Shown one piece after another: positions 6,314 to 7,981 of a stretch of DNA of 7,981 nucleotides (within the stretch, counting starts at the first letter, position 1; each line of letters opens with the position of its first letter). This stretch comes from Candidatus Gribaldobacteria bacterium (GTDB lineage: Bacteria > Patescibacteriota > Minisyncoccia > Minisyncoccales > CG1-02-41-26): assembly GCA_026396775.1 (NCBI GenBank), contig JAPLWD010000048.1, positions 1 through 7,981 of the forward strand, in the 5' to 3' direction. A model generated the notes under the pieces. That model ran no database searches, was not told where the DNA came from, and saw only the letters and a program-made list of their open reading frames with translations. Both the position numbers and the translations under genes were made by a program.

Positions 6314-7387
6314 ATGACAGAAAAAGGACCTAATTTTAGAATCGTGGGTAATATCCCCCCAGAGCAAAAAGAGCAAGAGGTTGAAAGGTTAAAAGGCTTT
6401 CAGAGAGAAAAACATCTACAAATTCCTGAAGATGAACAGGATGAATCTGACCGGGAGAAGATCAAGGAACTGTTGGGCATGGAATACCCTAAGACCGAAC
6501 AAGAGAAGAGGGTAATTAAGTTGGCTAATGATGCTACCAACCAAATTTTGCAAAAATATGGTTTAGAGCCTTATGATATTCCAGAAAATAATTATCACAT
6601 AGTTCCTCCCGAAACATATAAATTAATTCGTGGAGAAGACGGGGTGGCTTTTGCTAAACAGGTGGAGGGTTTGATCGTCCTGAACAAGGCCGAAATGAAG
6701 ATTGATTCTTTATTATTCGCGGAATGTCTTTTTCATGAAACGCTACATATGAAGTCTCATCTGTCGGTGGAGATTGAGCATCGCAGACCTAGTAGAGTTG
6801 AGGAACCGGAAACGCCCAATCCAAAGCTTAGAAGAATTCCGTATCGTCTTGGTTTACAGGTTCAATCAAGCCAGAAGCAGGACGACAATGATCGTATGCA
6901 TAAGCATTTTTCTGGACTAAATGAGGCAGTGATTGAGAATCATACTCTTGGTTTCATGGATTTAGTTTTGGAGCAACCTGATTTTGCTGAAGAAAAGAAG
7001 TGGATGGAGTCGGATGAAGCCAAGGAGCTTAAACACCAAATGGCTAAGGACGATAATCTAAAAGTGGAGGATATTTACTACATTAGTAAGGATGGTGGTA
7101 CATATTGGACAATAGGCTATTATCTTCAACATGAGGTTTATGATTATGCTTGCTCGGAGATACAAAAGCAGTTTCCCGAGAATTATCAAACTATTCAAGA
7201 TGTTAAAGACCAATTTGACATTGCTTTTTTCAATGGCAAGATTATGAAACTAGCTCATCTGGTTGAGGGAACCTTTGGGCAAGGTTCTTTTAGGCGATTG
7301 GGGGATATGACCACTCAAGAGGAGAGCGCTATTACAACCATGGAAGCTCTGCGCAAAATGCGGCTCAATAAACTCAAGGCCAAGTAG
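6314..7387 (+). CDS. Putative zincin metallopeptidase between lemA and htpX
   Basis: This 357-residue protein has no signal peptide or membrane segment, so it is predicted cytosolic. A charged helical N-terminus (13-60) leads to a compact region with a strand (EGLIVLNKAE, 118-127) before LFAECLFHETLHMKSH (134-149). HETLH (141-145) is the HExxH zinc site: His141 and His145 are ligands and Glu142 the general base. GLNEAVIEN (201-209) follows 56 residues later and would supply the third ligand, Glu204, as in gluzincin-type enzymes. The C-terminal 150 residues are mostly helical. I do not recognise a named family, and substrate and activity are unknown. It lies 59 bases after lemA and 12 before htpX, suggesting one operon. 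Hand counting gives about 20 AAG to 13 AAA lysine codons, against about 5:17 in the zinc-ribbon gene and 2:9 in lemA, hinting at a different origin or expression level. Confidence 0.75.
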   Translation: MTEKGPNFRIVGNIPPEQKEQEVERLKGFQREKHLQIPEDEQDESDREKIKELLGMEYPKTEQEKRVIKLANDATNQILQKYGLEPYDIPENNYHIVPPETYKLIRGEDGVAFAKQVEGLIVLNKAEMKIDSLLFAECLFHETLHMKSHLSVEIEHRRPSRVEEPETPNPKLRRIPYRLGLQVQSSQKQDDNDRMHKHFSGLNEAVIENHTLGFMDLVLEQPDFAEEKKWMESDEAKELKHQMAKDDNLKVEDIYYISKDGGTYWTIGYYLQHEVYDYACSEIQKQFPENYQTIQDVKDQFDIAFFNGKIMKLAHLVEGTFGQGSFRRLGDMTTQEESAITTMEALRKMRLNKLKAK

Positions 7388-7399
7388 TTTTTATAAAAT

Positions 7400-7981
7400 A
7401 TGGCAACTTTGTATTCACAAAAAGATAGTAATATTCGGAAAACTTGGCTGTTGATGTCGGTATTTTTGGTTTTTATTATCGCAGTAGCCTGGCTGTTTAG
7501 CCGAGCTTATGGTAATTCTAGTATTTTGTGGATTGCCGTGTTGTTTAGTAGTATTACTAGCATTATTAGTTACTGGTACTCGGATAAAATTGTGTTTGCA
7601 ATGACCGGAGCCAAGCCCATTCAAGAAAAAGACAATCAGGCGTTATTTCACTTAGTGGAAAATTTGTGCATTGCCAGCGGGATGCTAATGCCAAAAATTT
7701 ATGTGATGAACGAAGCTCAACCCAATGCCTTTGCTACTGGTAGAGATGAAAAACATTCAGCTTTGGCGGTGACTGTTGGTTTATTACAAAAACTAGAAAA
7801 AATAGAATTAGAGGGTGTGATTGCTCACGAATTAAGCCACATTAAAAACAGGGATACCTTAGTTCAAACCGTGGCGGTTATTTTGGCAGGCATCATTGCA
7901 ATTTTAGCGGATTTGTTTTTGAGAATGAGTTTTTTTGGGGGTGGCAATAGAGATGATAATGATCGGGGTTCTCTGGGCTTA
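7400..7981 (+). CDS. htpX: HtpX family membrane zinc metalloprotease, 5' part
   Basis: The first 194 residues are in the window and the gene continues past the right edge; HtpX proteins are usually about 280-300. Membrane segments lie at about 15-34 and 42-60. The pre-catalytic block PKIYVMNEAQPNAFATGR (98-115) is followed by ALAVTVGLLQKL and the zinc site VIAHELSHIKNRD (140-152, ligands His143 and His147, catalytic Glu144). A third hydrophobic segment lies at about 156-177, and then a Gly/Asp-rich loop. The third zinc ligand, a downstream Glu, is outside the window. M48B HtpX enzymes degrade misfolded membrane proteins, with the active site on the cytoplasmic side. The ATG is chosen because it gives the usual short N-terminus (MATLYSQKDSNIRKTW). 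It lies 12 bases after the upstream stop with no Shine-Dalgarno, implying co-transcription. Confidence 0.93.
   Translation, partial: MATLYSQKDSNIRKTWLLMSVFLVFIIAVAWLFSRAYGNSSILWIAVLFSSITSIISYWYSDKIVFAMTGAKPIQEKDNQALFHLVENLCIASGMLMPKIYVMNEAQPNAFATGRDEKHSALAVTVGLLQKLEKIELEGVIAHELSHIKNRDTLVQTVAVILAGIIAILADLFLRMSFFGGGNRDDNDRGSLGL

Noticed and set aside
7415..7624. Minus-strand open frame opposite the start of htpX
   Set aside because: The + strand encodes the clear HtpX N-terminus with its membrane segments, so the minus frame is a shadow.

Overview
The window is AT-rich DNA (roughly 40% GC by eye) with all genes on the + strand. It most resembles a Candidate Phyla Radiation (Patescibacteria, Parcubacteria-like) genome. 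The grounds are a very large secreted protein combining lamin-tail, fibronectin-III-like and DUF1566 modules with Ser/Thr-rich linkers, a LemA/HtpX locus, compact gene spacing and A/T-rich leaders with almost no Shine-Dalgarno sequences. TGA is not read as a sense codon in any gene, which argues against the recoded Gracilibacteria/Absconditabacteria. The lineage is an inference from gene content, not a marker-based assignment.

Left part (1-4794). The end of a small unrecognised gene is followed by a hairpin terminator. Next come a good sigma70-type promoter and a two-gene unit: a 243-aa single-pass membrane protein, then, 4 bases later, a 1218-aa exported multidomain protein. This unit is bracketed by two short imperfect palindromes, near positions 291 and 4780, that match at 14 of 15 bases when one is inverted. 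The second overlaps the stop codon of the large gene. The unit may therefore be, or have been, a mobile or duplicated cassette.

Middle (4795-5149). This 355-base intergenic stretch holds three consecutive long-arm hairpins. It begins with an A tract, ends with a T tract, and has possible promoter elements just upstream. It is either an elaborate terminator/3' UTR or an unrecognised structured RNA or palindromic repeat. A second good promoter follows for the next gene.

Right part (5150-7981). A protein with two zf-TFIIB-type zinc ribbons is followed by a LemA-HtpX locus with two oddities. LemA appears to lack about 20 residues of its most conserved C-terminal helix, with the frame kept. A 357-aa predicted zinc metallopeptidase (HETLH, then GLNEAVIE) sits between lemA and htpX, where the two are usually adjacent. 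Its lysine codon choice differs from that of its neighbours. htpX runs off the right edge. The likely theme is membrane or envelope protein quality control beside a secreted surface-protein unit.
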